Shown: piece by piece, positions 47,571 through 57,439 of the stretch | Numbering within the stretch: position 1 is the stretch's first letter | Layout of the letters: every line of letters starts with the position of its first letter | Source: Artemisia argyi | Lineage: Eukaryota > Streptophyta > Magnoliopsida > Asterales > Asteraceae | Direction of reading: 5' to 3' | Length of the DNA stretch: 64,000 nt | Assembly: GCA_030686995.1 (NCBI GenBank) | Contig: CM060703.1 | Coordinates: forward strand, 115,205,361-115,269,360 | The notes under the pieces: generated by a model | Databases searched by the model: none | What the model saw: the letters and a program-made list of their open reading frames with translations, nothing else | Told to the model about the DNA's origin: nothing | Made by a program: the position numbers and the translations under genes

Positions 47571-47639
47571 CTGTAAACGTTATAGAAAAATGTTATAAAA
47601 CCTTTATAAGCTGAAAATACAAGCAGCCATGGTTTTCGG

Positions 47640-49930
47640 CTTATAAATTAAGGGGGTGTTTGTTTGAGCTTATTTGTTTTCGGCTTATAAATCACAAGCT
47701 TCAATTTTCCGGCTTATTTGGAGACTTGTGGGCTTATATAAGTTTATTATATCATAATATACTTATATAAGCCCACAAGTCTCCATATAAGCTGGAAAAT
47801 TGAAGCTTATGAAATATAAGCCGAAATCAAATGAGCAATCCCAAGCACACCCCTGTTTGGTTTTCGGCTTATGGCTTATAAGCCGAAAACCATATAAGCC
47901 ATAAGCCATAAGCCCCGCTATATAAGCCGAAACAGCCCCGGCTTATGGCTTATATGGTTTTCGGCTTATGTTTCATTAGCTCACTTTTTTGTGGCTTATA
48001 AGCTTATATAAGCAGAAAAAGTCACAAAAAAGTAAGCTTATGAAACATAAGCCGAAAACCATATAAGCCATAAGCCATAAGCCCCGCTATATAAGCCGAA
48101 ACAGCCCCGGCTTATGGCTTATATGGTTTTCGGCTTATGTTTCATTAGCTCACTTTTTTGTGGCTTATAAGCTTATGTTTCATAAGCTCACATTTTGTGG
48201 CTTATTTTAAAACTTTTTCAGCTTATATAAGTTTATTATGTCATAACAAGCTTAAGCCTAAAAGTTTCAAAATAAGCCACAAAATGCAAGCTTATGAAAT
48301 ATAAACCCGAAAATCACATAAACCATAAGCCCGAAAAACAACAACATACTGTAAGCACGTGGTCTCAGCTAGTCTCGGCTTGTGGTTGTGGTCTCGGCTT
48401 GGTCTCAACGAATTCTTGACAGCAACTATACCAAAAGAAAGTTAACAAAATCAAACGTTGACCTGTGTTGGGACTGTTTTGCAGCCAACAAACGCACCCT
48501 AGTTGACCTGTGTTGGGGTTGTTTTGCAGCCAACAAACACCCCCTATTGGGGCTGGAAAATAAGCTGAATCAAACGCACCCTTGTGCAGAAAATAAGCAA
48601 GCAAAAACACGCCCTTTGAGGGCTGTGGTGCGGGTCAAACTACAAAACCAGGCGCACCCCTAGGTTGGGCTCTCAGTGGTGGGTCAAGACTAAAAACCAT
48701 ATAAGCCATAAGCCCCGCTATATAAGCCGAAACAGCCCCGGCTTATGGCTTATATGGTTTTCAGCTTATGTTTCATAAGCTCACAGTTTGTGGCTTATGT
48801 TTCATAAGCTCACAGTTTCGGCTTATGAAACATACGCACCCTACGTGGGCTGTTTCGGGTCTGCTGAAATGAGCAGGTCTAAACGCACCCTTTAGGGCTG
48901 TTAGCGAACCGAGAAACCAATCCCCAACAGCACCCTTGGCGGGCCTGGGGTGTGGGCTGGAACAACAAAACAAACACACCCCTTGGGCTGTTAATACGCA
49001 CCAACAAACACCCCTGATGGGGCTGTTGTGACAGCAAACTACAAACACCCTTTGAGGGCGGTAACACGACGAATCAACAAGCAAATAAGTATACCCTTCG
49101 GGGCGACTGTTGGCGCGGGACAGTAAAACAACACCAAATGCCCCCTGGTGGGCTGTTATACGCAAAACCAAATGCACCCTACTTGGGTGTCTAGGTGGTG
49201 GGTCGAACTAAACAAAACAACAACACCCCTTCGGGGCTGTCGTGTACTAAGCCAAAGAAACTCTCCTGTTGGTCCCTTTGCATATCTAAATTCGGAAAAT
49301 GCTAGCATCCTACTGTGAACAAACGCACCCTACGTGGGCTGTTTCGGCTTATGAAACATAAGCCGAAAACCATAAAAGCCGTAAGCCGGGGCTGTTTCGG
49401 CTTATATAGCCATAAGCCCCGCTATATAAGCCGAAACAGCCCCGGCTTATGGCTTATATGGTTTTCGGCTTATGTTTCATAAGCTCACAGTTTGTGGCTT
49501 ATGAAACATAGCCGAAACAAACACCCTTAGCTTGTGAAACATAGCCGAAACAGCCCCGGTTTGAAGTCAAAAACCGAAACAGCCGAAACAGCCCCGGTTT
49601 TCGGCTTATGTTTCATAAGCTCACAGTTTGAAGTCAAAAACCATATAAGCCATAAGCCCCGCTATATAAGCCGAAACAGCCCCGGATTATGGCTTATATG
49701 GTTTTCGGCTTATGTTTCATAAGCTCACAGTTTGTGGCTTATGAAACATAGCCGAAACAAACACCCTTAGCAAGTCCCCACGACACTACTTGTGTCGTGG
49801 TACACATCACGAGCACACCCCATGGTGTGTGGTGTTCCAAACCATAAGCCCGCTATATAAGCCTAAACAAAAACCCCTGTATATAAGCCTAAACAAACAC
49901 CCCGGCCTGTTGTGGACCCCTTAGTGTATA
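47640..49930. repeat. Cluster of self-nested MITE-like palindromes
   Basis: Many inverse copies of CATAAGCC/GGCTTATG and of the longer 'ataagccgaaacagccccggcttat' palindrome occur at about 47,880-48,190, 48,690-48,810, 49,350-49,500 and 49,550-49,750. Termini such as GGGGGTGTTTGTTT (47,651) and CAAACACCC or CAAACGCACCC recur, resembling the ends of short hAT/PIF-like MITEs. No transposase. Frames here are chance. Confidence 0.7.
48480..49350 (+). repeat. Array of CACCC-loop-GGGCTG short hairpins
   Basis: About 15 units of the form (A)ACGCACCC, 2-6 variable bases, then GGGCTGTT, spaced roughly 40-80 bases apart. Examples lie near 48,495, 48,537, 48,607, 48,838, 48,888, 48,931, 49,012, 49,047, 49,140 and 49,325. 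Flanking DNA differs between units. Confidence 0.7.
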
Positions 49931-50002
49931 AATAATAAGCCTAAACACAAAAAAATAAGCCTAAACACAAAAAAATGCACCCCTTAGTGTAAAAATGCAA
50001 TC

Positions 50003-50810
50003 TCAAACTTTTGGCGGCGACATGTCCCCGGTAGAAACATAAACACAAAAAAAATTAAACATAACATAATATAAATAATAAACCTGTGGTCTCGGCTTCA
50101 GGACTTGGCTACGGGTCATGGCTACATGTCTCGGCCTCGGGTCTCAGCAGCAACTTTACCAAAAAAATTAACAAAAAAATTAAAATAATTAATGAAAAAC
50201 ATAAAATCAATAAAATTAACCAAAAAAATCATAAAACTTAACAAAGTAAAAAATTAATTAACAAAATCATAAAAATTAACTTAAGAAAATTACTTGGGTT
50301 TGGGTTCGGTTCTCACCTGGGTTTTGTAAATGAGGGTATGAGGGTTTGTAAATGAGGGTTTGAGGGAAGAAATAGATGAGAAAAAGAAAAGAATTAAATG
50401 GGGTGAGGGTTTGAGGAAAGAATTATACGAGGAGAGGGTTTGAGGAATCGTGCACAGTGGTGCGAGTGTGGTGGTGTTGTGGTGGGGATGGTGGTGTAGT
50501 GGTAGGGATGGAGATGGTGTTAGTGGTGGTGAAGAAGGAGGCAGCGCAGGAGTTGTCGTGTTTTTTTTTTTACAAGTGTTTGCACCAGATCTGTTAATAA
50601 TTTAGGTAATAGTGGCACACACTTTTCGCGGGGACAAGTCCCCGCTGAAAGATGGTCTTGTCTTTTTGCGTCCACTTTTAGCGGGGACATGTCCCCGCTA
50701 AAAGTTTTCGTAATTCGCCAAAACATTTGGCGGGATAAAGTAAATGCTTAGAGGGAAAAACGAAAATATTGGTAACATCTTTTAGCGGGGACATGTCCCC
50801 GCTGAAAGTG
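50003..50810. repeat. Internal subterminal-type palindromes in the CACTA element
   Basis: GGGGACATGTCCCCG-type palindromes occur at about 50,004 (degenerate), 50,622, 50,676 and 50,780, more than 3.6 kb from either terminus. Between them lies AT-rich and (50,300-50,560) G-rich 'gagggtttgagg' sequence without a supported gene. From 50,811 to 51,065 there are AAATCATTTA-type AT repeats. Confidence 0.8.
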
Positions 50811-51065
50811 TGCACAATTTTTATTAGCTTAAATCAATGTTAATTAAACCATTTAAATTTAATTATTTATAATTAATTTAAATCATTTATGATTTATTTA
50901 AATCATTTAAAATTATATATAAATCATTAATAATTAATTATTTTTATGAATCATTTATATTTATAATTAAATCATTTAAAATTGTTTTTAATTCATTTTT
51001 ATTATGTTAAATCATTTATAATTAATTTAAATCATTTAAAATTATTTTTAAATCATTTATAATTA

Positions 51066-52243
51066 AATGAACGAGTCGAGATGCTGTGGTATTACACGAG
51101 ATGTTAAACGAACGAGTCGAGATGCTGTGGTATTACACGAGATGTTAAATGAACGAGTCGAGATGATGTGGTATTACACAAGATGTTAAACGAACGAGTC
51201 GAGATGATGTGGTATTACAGGAGATGTTAAACGAACGAGTCGAGATGCTGTGGTATTACACGAGATGTTAAACGAACGAGTCGAGATGCTGTGGTATTAC
51301 ACGAGATGTTAAACGAACGAGTCGAGATGCTGTGGTATTACACAAGATGTTAAACGAACGAGTCGAGATGATGTGGTATTACACGAGATGTTAAATGAAC
51401 GAGTCGAGATGATGTGGTATTACACGAGATGTTAAATGAACGAGTCGAGATGCTGTGGTATTACACGAGATGTTAAACGAACGAGTCGAGATGCTGTGGT
51501 ATTACACGAGATGTTAAACGAACGAGTCGAGATGATGTGGTATTACACGAGATGTTAAACGAACGAGTCGAGATGATGTGGTATTACACGAGATGTTAAA
51601 TGAACGAGTCGAGATGCTGTGGTATTACACGAGATGTTAAACGAACGAGTCGAGATGCTGTGGTATTACACGAGATGTTAAACGAACGAGTCGAGATGAT
51701 GTGGTATTACACGAGATGTTAAACGAACGAGTCGAGATGCTGTGGTATTACACGAGATGTTAAACGAACGAGTCGAGATGCTGTGGTATTACACAAGATG
51801 TTAAAGGAACGAGTCGAGATGATGTGGTATTACACGAGATGTTAAACGAACGAGTCGAGATGCTGTGGTATTACACGAGATGTGAAATGAACGAGTCGAG
51901 ATGCTGTGGTATTACACGAGATGTTAAACGAACGAGTCGAGATGCTGTGGTATTACACGAGATGTTAAACGAACGAGTCGAGATGCTGTGGTATTACACG
52001 AGATGTTAAACGAACGTGTCGAGATGCTGTGGTATTACACGAGATGTTAAAGGAACGAGCCGAGATGATGTGGTATTACACGAGATGTTAAACGAACGAG
52101 TCGAGATGCTGTGGTATTACACGAGATGTTAAACGAACGAGTCGAGATGCTGTGGTATTACACGAGATGTTAAACGAACGAGTCGAGATGCTGTGGTATT
52201 ACACGAGATGTTAAACGAACGAGTCGAGATGATGTGGTATTAC
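51066..52243 (+). repeat. 41-bp minisatellite, about 29 copies
   Basis: The period is exactly 41 bp: CGAGTCGAG at 51,072 recurs in register until 52,220. The unit contains CGAGTCGAGATG, GTGGTATTACACGAGATG and TTAAACGAA. The main variants are GCTGTGG/GATGTGG and AAACGA/AAATGA. The short frames through it are repeats, not genes. Confidence 0.97.
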
Positions 52244-52326
52244 AACAACAACAACATTTTATTAAACAACAACAACAACATTTTATTAAACAACAACAAC
52301 AACAGCAAACAACAGCAACAACAACG
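52244..52326 (+). repeat. (CAA)n-rich tract after the minisatellite
   Basis: CAACAACAACA blocks separated by TTTTATTAAA, twice. The inverse form is at 53,211-53,350. Confidence 0.92.
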
Positions 52327-52389
52327 ATAAAAATACTACATATGAAATTTATCCATGTCACCTACAAGGTCACGGAGTATTGCATCCGA

Positions 52390-52851
52390 CTAACATGCGT
52401 GGTCATGGTTGGGATACGTTGCCATGTCAAGTTTTGCCTCCAGCACCCTTAATTTTGTTTCTAGAACCTGTTTTTGTGCCTCCAGCAAGTTTATTCTAAG
52501 ATTTTTTTCATGACAGTTTGAGCACCTTTTTGGAGCAGATCCAGAACCGCTTGATGTTGAAGCTCCCAGAGAACCGATCATCATTTTGGCGAGTCGTTCC
52601 TCCTTCCATAAAAAAAAATTACATCCATGGTCATCTGTCCCAGGCTGTTAAAGAGTAAAAACTATTATTTTTAACAACTAACCAAATTATTTATATAATA
52701 CACGAAAAAATATGTAATTGTTCACCTGCGAGAAAGGACACGCATAGTATAGTTTACCACGGGGGTAAGATTTACACGATTCTCGCAGAATCACGTCTCC
52801 TCGTTCACAAGGACAAGGAAAAGCTTCAAATTCTGCCATCTTCTTCACCAT
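52390..52851 (-). CDS. GRF-type zinc-finger protein, two exons, inside CACTA
   Basis: Minus-strand exon 1 is 52,726-52,851 (ATG at 52,851; a second Met, MAEFEAF, at 52,839 may be used). The intron is 52,645-52,725 with GT-AG ends, and exon 2 is 52,390-52,644. The join is in phase 0 and gives about 126 residues. Residues about 12-60 form the GRF pattern: CPCERG, then SYPRGKLYYACPF, then DHGCNFFLWKEE. A Ser/Gly linker, a CSNCHEK motif and a leucine-rich helix (about 95-115, LLEAQKQVLETKLRVLEAKL) follow, suggesting dimerisation. GRF fingers bind nucleic acid in NEIL3, TOP3A and APEX2, and stand-alone plant versions are common near transposons. It has no visible lesion. It may be cargo or an element-encoded protein. 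Confidence 0.75.
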
Positions 52852-52998
52852 TATAACAGTGTATGTTTGTGGTTGTGAGGTTGAGTGGTTGAATCGTGAC
52901 CGGGGTGGCCCTATCTACAAGTTGAGGTGATAAAAGGTGATGGCCAGAAAAAGATTCCGGCAGCCGGAAAATGCTGGTGTCGCCAGAAAACAGAAACT

Positions 52999-53059
52999 GC
53001 TAGAGAGAGATAGAGAGAGAGAGAGATATTGTGAGATGAGTATGTGTGTGTGTGTGTGT
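52999..53059. repeat. (GA)n and (TG)n microsatellites
   Basis: AGAGAGAGATAGAGAGAGAGAGAG then GTGTGTGTGTGTG, in the region upstream of the GRF gene. Otherwise 52,852-53,104 is noncoding. Confidence 0.92.
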
Positions 53060-53104
53060 TTATATTGTGAGGATAAGGTGTTAGGTAGAAAAAAAGTTGT
53101 TAGG

Positions 53105-53350
53105 TAAAACCATTGCATATCGACTCGTTCGTTTTACATCTCATGTATAACCATTGCATATCGACTCGTTCGTTTAACATCTCATGTATAACCATTGCAT
53201 CTCGACTTGTTTGTTGTTTCTTGTGTTATTCTTGTTGTTTGTTGTTTCTTGTGTTATTGTTGTTGTTTGTTTTTTGTTGTGTTATTGTTGTTGTTGTTTA
53301 ATAAAATGTTGTTTGTTGTGTTGTGTTGTGTTATTGTTGTTGTTGTTGCT
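53105..53350 (-). repeat. Inverted, diverged minisatellite copies plus (TTG)n
   Basis: About 2.5 copies of a 41-bp unit containing CATATCGACTCGTTCGTTT and ACATCTCATG, the reverse complement of the 51,066-52,243 unit with changes, followed by TTGTTG-rich sequence. It mirrors the minisatellite plus (CAA)n on the other side of the GRF gene. From 53,351 to 53,622 there are CAACTCGACAA-type short repeats only. Confidence 0.87.
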
Positions 53351-53622
53351 TTACCACTAGAAATCGTAAAATTCTATCCAAACACTCAAGATTGTAATTA
53401 TTAATCTAAAAAAACGTCCACAGTAAGAACCTAAGCAGTTTATAAAGGAATCCGAAACACCACACAAGAGTTGTAAACCGGATACATTTTCATACAGACT
53501 CAAACTAAACAACTCGACAAGCAAACGAACCAGATCAAACGAAACAACTCAGACTAAACAACTCGACAACCAAACAAAACAACTCAAACTAAACAACTCG
53601 ACAACCAAATGAAACAACCCGT

Positions 53623-54042
53623 TTACTTTTTTTTTCGGCTAACTCCCGCTTTGCTTGAACTCGCACCACCTCTTTCTTTCCTTGCTCTCATTTCCTTGAG
53701 ATATGCAAACATAGCTTCAAGACTTGTTATTCTATTTTCCAGATTATCAACAGCAGCAACTTCATCAAACGTGCTTTCAGCTTTATCCTCACCTCCAACA
53801 GTAGCAGCTTGAGCTTCAGCAGCACGTTGAGCTTCAGCAGCATCTACCTCTTCCAAATACTCTCTATAGTATGACTTTTTCCTCAACCATACCAGAATCC
53901 GGTCTCTTTGCCAAGGTGCACAGTTAAAATACGAACCATTTTCATCAAAAGTTTGCACGCCCCAATGATTTATAATTTCATTATACAGGAGCTCGTGTGA
54001 TAAAGCCTTTGCCCACTCTTGTTCCGACGTTAAACCATCCAT
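53623..54042 (-). CDS. Unknown 139-aa ORF at the right end of CACTA
   Basis: Intact minus-strand frame, first gene in from the right terminus. A TATA-like run (TATATATTATAT, about 54,104-54,115) lies 60-75 bp upstream in the transcription sense. The N-terminal half has 'EWAKALSHELLYNEIINHWG' and 'NGSYFNCAPWQRDRILVWLRKKSYYREYLEEV', with spaced Trp residues suggesting a small helical domain. An Ala/Glu-rich coiled-coil region (about 65-120) and a basic Lys/Arg/Ser tail follow. I do not recognise the family. Its place next to the GRF gene and its apparent promoter suggest both belong to the element's gene set, but it could be captured. Confidence 0.5.
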   Translation of the reverse strand: MDGLTSEQEWAKALSHELLYNEIINHWGVQTFDENGSYFNCAPWQRDRILVWLRKKSYYREYLEEVDAAEAQRAAEAQAATVGGEDKAESTFDEVAAVDNLENRITSLEAMFAYLKEMRARKERGGASSSKAGVSRKKK

Positions 54043-54149
54043 TGTTATGTGTGTTTTGTAATTTTTGCCGAATTTACGATAGTTAATATGTGTTATGTGT
54101 ATGATATAATATATATTGCAGTTTGGGGGGAAATTTGGCGCCTAAACTT

Positions 54150-54430
54150 TTGTCCCCGCCGAAAAATAGCATGTAACTTGTGAAACAACTTTTTAGCGGG
54201 GACATGTCCCCGCTAAAAGTGTGGCGGGAAAAATACGCGGGCACAAGTAAGGGTAACTATTTTGGTCAAAGACACAAAATATGCAAAATACTTTCGGCGG
54301 GGACATGTCCCCGCCGAAAAGTGAGCGTTGAAAATCATTTGGCCGGTCAGCGAAGTTGTGTGCCAGCTCAGCGCCGTTTTTGTCGTTTAGCGACTTTCGG
54401 CGGGGACAAGGGCGTCGCCGCCGAAAGTCT
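54150..54430 (-). repeat. CACTA right subterminal palindromes
   Basis: Copies of the GGGGACATGTCCCCG palindrome at about 54,195 and 54,298. Related half or altered copies are near 54,150 and 54,395, the latter with a GGGCGTCG core. Confidence 0.87.
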
Positions 54431-54443
54431 CCTCGCCCGTCGT

Positions 54444-54459
54444 GTTGATTGTTGTAGTG
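54444..54459 (-). repeat. CACTA right terminal inverted repeat
   Basis: GTTGATTGTTGTAGTG, the inverse of the left end with two mismatches, followed by ACA. Confidence 0.92.
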
Positions 54460-57434
54460 ACAAAGGAGGGCATTCGATTTTGTTTTGCTCTTGGTTATTT
54501 GGTGTGATGGTTGTGTTCGAACAAGGGTGTTTTCGGTCGAGGGTTTTGTGGTGGAGTCGTGGTTTTGCAGCTGGTTCGAGGAAGTGCTTGGTATTCGATT
54601 TGGACTTATGGCTCGACTTGGTTTTGGATTCATTGCTTCTTCATTTTCGATCACACAAGAATAAGCGTAACATCTTTATTCTATTTCATTCATCTTAATC
54701 TAGTCATATACGTTTACACTTTTCACAAAATCAAGTAAAAAGAACCGGTTAATGAAATCTGCATGTTATACGATTTAGTTTCACATGTGAAATAAACTTA
54801 ACGTAATCGATCTATAACATGTTTAAATCAAATCTGTTCGATCTAAAGATCACATGCATGTCTCGGTTATACTTGTTTCGGAACAAAAATAAATAAAGAG
54901 GGTGTCGCGGATTGTTTTGTGTCTCGATAATACAAGTGTTGCCTCGTGAGGATTCGTGGTTTAAATCCGGTCTCGCGATGACTCGTTTGTCTCATTAACA
55001 TGGTAAAAAGTAAAGTAACTCCCAATACCGTCTTTCACGGGTTATGGGTCCCAATACCGTCTTCCACGGTGTATGGGGGAGGTTGATATGTAGACAGCCT
55101 TACCCCTACCTAATGTAGAGAGGCTGCTTCCGGTTCTACCTAAGGTAGAAAAGGACCTCCAGCCTTTTGTAGGGAGTGAGGATCGAACCCTTGACCTCTT
55201 GGTTGAGAGGCAATACGTGATTAACATGGTGAATGCGAATATATGTTTTTGTCACATGAAAGGAGATCAATACGTGATTAAAACCTGGTTCATAAAACTA
55301 AATTAACAAAAGAGGAACATGCATTTTTTTTAATGCTGTGAAGAATGGGCTGTGCATGATATTTTTCACGTGAAATATGTTTTAAGAATCGCATGCATAC
55401 ATGCGTACAAATAGTATGTACTTTAAATTGAATGGAAGATATATTATACTAAGTACTTGGAGATTTTTGCACAAAATCATGCATGGTGTATAAATATTAT
55501 ATATAGAAGATCTTACATAAGTTAATATATGATCATACATGTCATTATATAACCTGTTTTGGAGCATGAGATGGACTGAGTTAAAATAGATTCGAGTATT
55601 AGTTTCGGGGTGGTTAAACGTGAGTCATGTTTTAAGAAAACTTGTTTTAATAACTTAGTCATTATGGTATGAACGTGCGTGAGGTCTTTTTGTGCTGTGT
55701 CTAAGCAGCGTATAACAATCCTAAACGACCTCCGAAACGAGTCTTGCATAATTTAATAAAATTTTGGGTCCGGCATAAATATTAATATTGTGGGTACGTT
55801 AATAAATTATATAAAATTCACGCATTATATGTAGTATAGATTATAACGACGGGTCCTAAATTATTATCTTAATATTAATTTATTAAAATAAACTTTAAAA
55901 TAATTTTATTTGACTTTTAATATTTGATTTTGATAATTTATATTTTGGACCTTAAACTTTGCAATATTGGCATATTAAACCCTAAACTATAAAGATTGTC
56001 ATAATTAACCCAAATCTATAATATTCATCATTATGAGCATTTCAGGAAATTTACTAAATAATGAAACTTTCTAAATATTGAAAGTTACTAAATATGGAAA
56101 CTTGCTAAAAATGGAAGGTTACTATAAATGGATAGTTACTTAAAAAGGAAAGATAATCTAAAATCAGCAATCTAAATTAAACGAACCATTTGTAATACTT
56201 GGTTTATCTGTCCTTTAGGCTCGGTGAAGAAGAAGTGATCATCTTGTGACTTGTCTTTCCTTGTCTTTTGCACTTGAATGAGGTACAGATATTCTGACCT
56301 TATGTCTTAAGGTTTCTCATGACTCATTCACATCTGTTTGATTTTAGCTTTGATTATGATACTTGATCTGAGCCTTCTTAGTATGGCTTTCTTTGACTTA
56401 TGCTTTATTTGAACCTTTGCTATGCACCCTTAGATTTGTGAACCTTTAGCATATGAACTTTGATATGAACCTTTGCTTTGATCCATTGGTTATGAACCTT
56501 TGATTATGAACCTTTGCTATGCACCTATGAACGTTTGATATGAACCATTGATATGAACTTTGATATGATATGATATATGAACCCTTCAGTTTGACACCCG
56601 AGCCAAGTTCGTTTCCTAGCCATGAAGGTAACATGGCCGTGTCATTGATGCACCAGTGGCATGACTCACGTGTGGGTGAGTGATTTCTCACACCGTCCCT
56701 ATTTATATGATAGGCGCGCTTTATGAATATTATGATGATTATTATTATTATTATTTGTTCGGGGGGCGTATGGATTGCAATCCTAGGTTCGCTTTGTGTT
56801 CGACAGATTTGACATGATTATGATTATGATTATTATATGTTCGGTGAATGTGCATGGGTGCAATCCGTGTCTTCACATTTTGGGAGCTAGCTACTCCATG
56901 GTTACTATGATGTGATACGTGATATGATTTGTTTGGGCTCGGGATTTGATGACTGACCGTACACTTTGATTGATTACTGATTTACCTTATCTTACATTAT
57001 GATTTGCTACTGATTATCTCATACCTTTGTTATCCTTTGATTATACATTATGCTCTTCCCAATGCACCTTACATTATATCTTTGTTCGTTCGTTATCCTT
57101 TGTTCCCTTTTGTATATCTGTTCACTGGGCTTTTTAAGCTCAGCCGCATTGCTTTTCCTGTGGCAAGTTTTTAGTAGGAAGCTGGGTTATGAGTGGAGAG
57201 TACTTTGGACTTAGAAGACTACACTTGGATAGCTATTCGGGATTAGAGATGATTAAAAGTGTTTACGTTTTCAGACTTAGTATTTTATTGATTATTCTCA
57301 TTTGTAACCTTGTACTTCAGATTTTTTCTTAGTAACCTTTGAGATTCTTTTGTATTACTATTTGTATGCTTGTGGTTGCTTTGATATGTCACTATAATAT
57401 AATACTTCTACCCTTGTCGGGTTAGTGTGTTACA
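54460..57434 (+). repeat. Tekay-like 3' LTR, second part
   Basis: Continues from the CACTA insertion and matches 37,951-40,691. Extra sequence here is the SINE (55,005-55,219) and a 16-bp ATAGGCGCGCTTTATG insertion near 56,711. No gene. Confidence 0.92.
55005..55219 (-). mobile_element. tRNA-derived SINE (Au-like), about 215 bp
   Basis: The minus strand has the RNA polymerase III box B GGTTCGATCC and 'ctctcaaccaagaggtcaagg' upstream of it. GGGTAAGGCTGTCTACAT then CCTCCCCCATAC are typical of the Au SINE body, and the 3' end is T-rich (TTTACTTTTT). ATTAACATGGT flanks it at 54,994-55,004 and 55,220-55,230. The empty site is seen at about 38,490. Box A is weak, so the 5' end may be truncated. 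Confidence 0.8.
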
Positions 57435-57439
57435 AGCTC

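Larger units (their letters stand above)
44833..54459 (-). mobile_element. CACTA (En/Spm-type) DNA transposon, 9.6 kb, non-autonomous
   Basis: Begins CACTACAACATTCACC and ends with the inverse GTTGATTGTTGTAGTG. ACA is duplicated at 44,830-44,832 and 54,460-54,462. The empty site is seen in the other LTR near 37,950. Subterminal palindromes cluster at both ends. Genes read leftward from the right end: an unknown ORF, a GRF zinc-finger gene and a TNP1/Transposase_24-like gene. No TNP2 (Transposase_21) frame is seen, so it would need a transposase in trans. Confidence 0.93.
37485..57434 (+). mobile_element. Tekay/Del-like chromovirus with nested CACTA and SINE
   Basis: LTRs of about 3.2 kb begin TATAACGTCC (a TG end with one substitution) and end GTGTTACA. 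AGCTC flanks the element at 37,480-37,484 and 57,435-57,439. The primer-binding site, protease/RT traces and a 'TTCGAGGACGAAAATTT' block before the 3' LTR match Tekay/Del chromoviruses. The internal part is only about 3.7 kb and badly decayed. The 3' LTR is split by a CACTA element and also carries a SINE. Confidence 0.92.

Noticed and set aside
48365..49722. ORFs in the palindrome cluster
   Set aside because: They follow repeat units on both strands and have no start context, domain or splice signals.
50494..50499. GTAGTG as a CACTA terminus for a nested element
   Set aside because: It is part of a G-rich run of GTGGTG repeats with no matching partner terminus or TSD nearby.
51066..52243. 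Possible CRISPR array
   Set aside because: The whole 41-bp unit repeats without unique spacers, and the context is a plant CACTA transposon. It is a minisatellite.
51824..52361. Repetitive peptides across the minisatellite and Cys/Gln-rich peptides after it
   Set aside because: Chance frames of the 41-bp unit and of the (CAA)n tract. No start context or homology.
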